NCBI GenBank assembly: GCA_964472265.1
Contig: CAYYJO010000060.1
Span: 1 to 12,455, forward strand
Direction: 5' to 3'
DNA from: JAGNLA01 sp964472265
GTDB lineage: Bacteria; Caldisericota; Caldisericia; JAAYUI01
DNA: 12,455 nt
The notes under the pieces were generated by a model. That model had not been told where the DNA came from, made no database searches, and saw only the letters and a program-made list of their open reading frames with translations. Shown piece after piece: positions 12,187 to 12,455 of this stretch (the first letter of the stretch is position 1; each line of letters starts with the position of its first letter). The position numbers and the translations under genes are program-made.

Positions 12187-12455
12187 TTACTTTCTGATGA
12201 GCTTGATTGTCTTTGAGGCCTTGTTGCCTGCCTGGTCGATGAAGTCGAATGTGACCGGGAGGGTTGTAAGGTTTGCTGCAAACTCAATCTCTGTTTTGAA
12301 GATGTCGTATGGGCAGTCAACCGGAGCGCCGTTTGCAAGGACTTTTGATCCTGGCTCAACGCGGCCTGAAATTTCAACTACCACAACGTCCTTGTCGACA
12401 ATGAGTTCGCCATTTGCATTGACACCGTTGAAGAAGAACCTTGGCTCTTCTGTAT
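12187..12455 (-). CDS. C-terminal part of an extracellular Ig-like-domain protein (5' end outside window)
   Basis: The frame is open from the window edge to TAA at 12187-12189, giving about 88 residues. The pattern VEISGRVEPGSKVLANG, then LPVTFDFIDQAGNKASKTIKLIRK is typical of bacterial Ig-like or glucodextranase-type modules (vxGxvepgaxVxvnG ... xxDxaGNxxxxxixvxr), which usually sit on secreted or surface proteins. Only this last domain is visible, so the rest of the protein, including any signal peptide, is unknown. A possible internal GTG start at 12384 is rejected because the homologous pattern continues upstream of it. Transcription ends at the 12144-12173 terminator. Confidence 0.8.
   Translation of the reverse strand, partial: TEEPRFFFNGVNANGELIVDKDVVVVEISGRVEPGSKVLANGAPVDCPYDIFKTEIEFAANLTTLPVTFDFIDQAGNKASKTIKLIRK

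Overview
This is about 12.5 kb of chromosomal DNA from an uncultured-looking bacterium that uses the standard bacterial code. The base composition is moderate and even, with no sharp change along the window. Three complete lipoproteins with LA(A/S)C-G-G lipoboxes, MEP-pathway isoprenoid genes, an acetyl-CoA carboxylase biotin carrier and a YacL-type PIN-TRAM protein suggest a free-living, probably diderm bacterium. A YacL gene beside ispD is familiar from Firmicutes and some other phyla, but I cannot assign a phylum from this window.

Layout. (1) 2-708, plus strand: the tail of an unrecognised gene coupled to a GNAT acetyltransferase. (2) 764-2847, minus strand: a beta-propeller-like lipoprotein, then a small single-span membrane protein that seems to have its own promoter. 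(3) 3023-4653, plus strand: a tight two-gene unit of a transglutaminase-fold protein that has lost two catalytic residues and a tandem AHSA1/START-like protein. (4) 4642-7235, minus strand: two coupled lipoproteins, one with three PsbP-like repeats and one with a PEGA domain. (5) 7236-7858: about 620 bp without a gene, packed with hairpins, a duplicated 38-bp element, a tandem IS-end-like repeat and a REP-like palindrome. It ends flush against tRNA-Ser(GGA). (6) 8046-8994, minus strand: a YvlB/LiaF-like pair, each protein starting with a SHOCT-like helical hairpin. (7) 9098-11823: ispF-accB (plus) converging on ispD and a yacL-like gene (minus). (8) 11915-12455: a DUF1858 gene and the 3' end of an Ig-like-domain gene, separated by a bidirectional terminator.

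Two themes stand out. First, four genes that open a transcription unit and lack a Shine-Dalgarno (764-1009, 3023-3775, ispD, DUF1858) each have a -35/17 bp/-10 promoter whose -10 ends only 7-8 nt before the start codon, as expected for leaderless mRNAs. Genes inside operons mostly have clear Shine-Dalgarno sequences, two of them in front of TTG starts. Second, the transglutaminase-fold/tandem-AHSA1 unit is an unusual pairing with no obvious named counterpart and is the best candidate here for an undescribed system. All functional assignments rest on reading motifs by eye; no database search was run.
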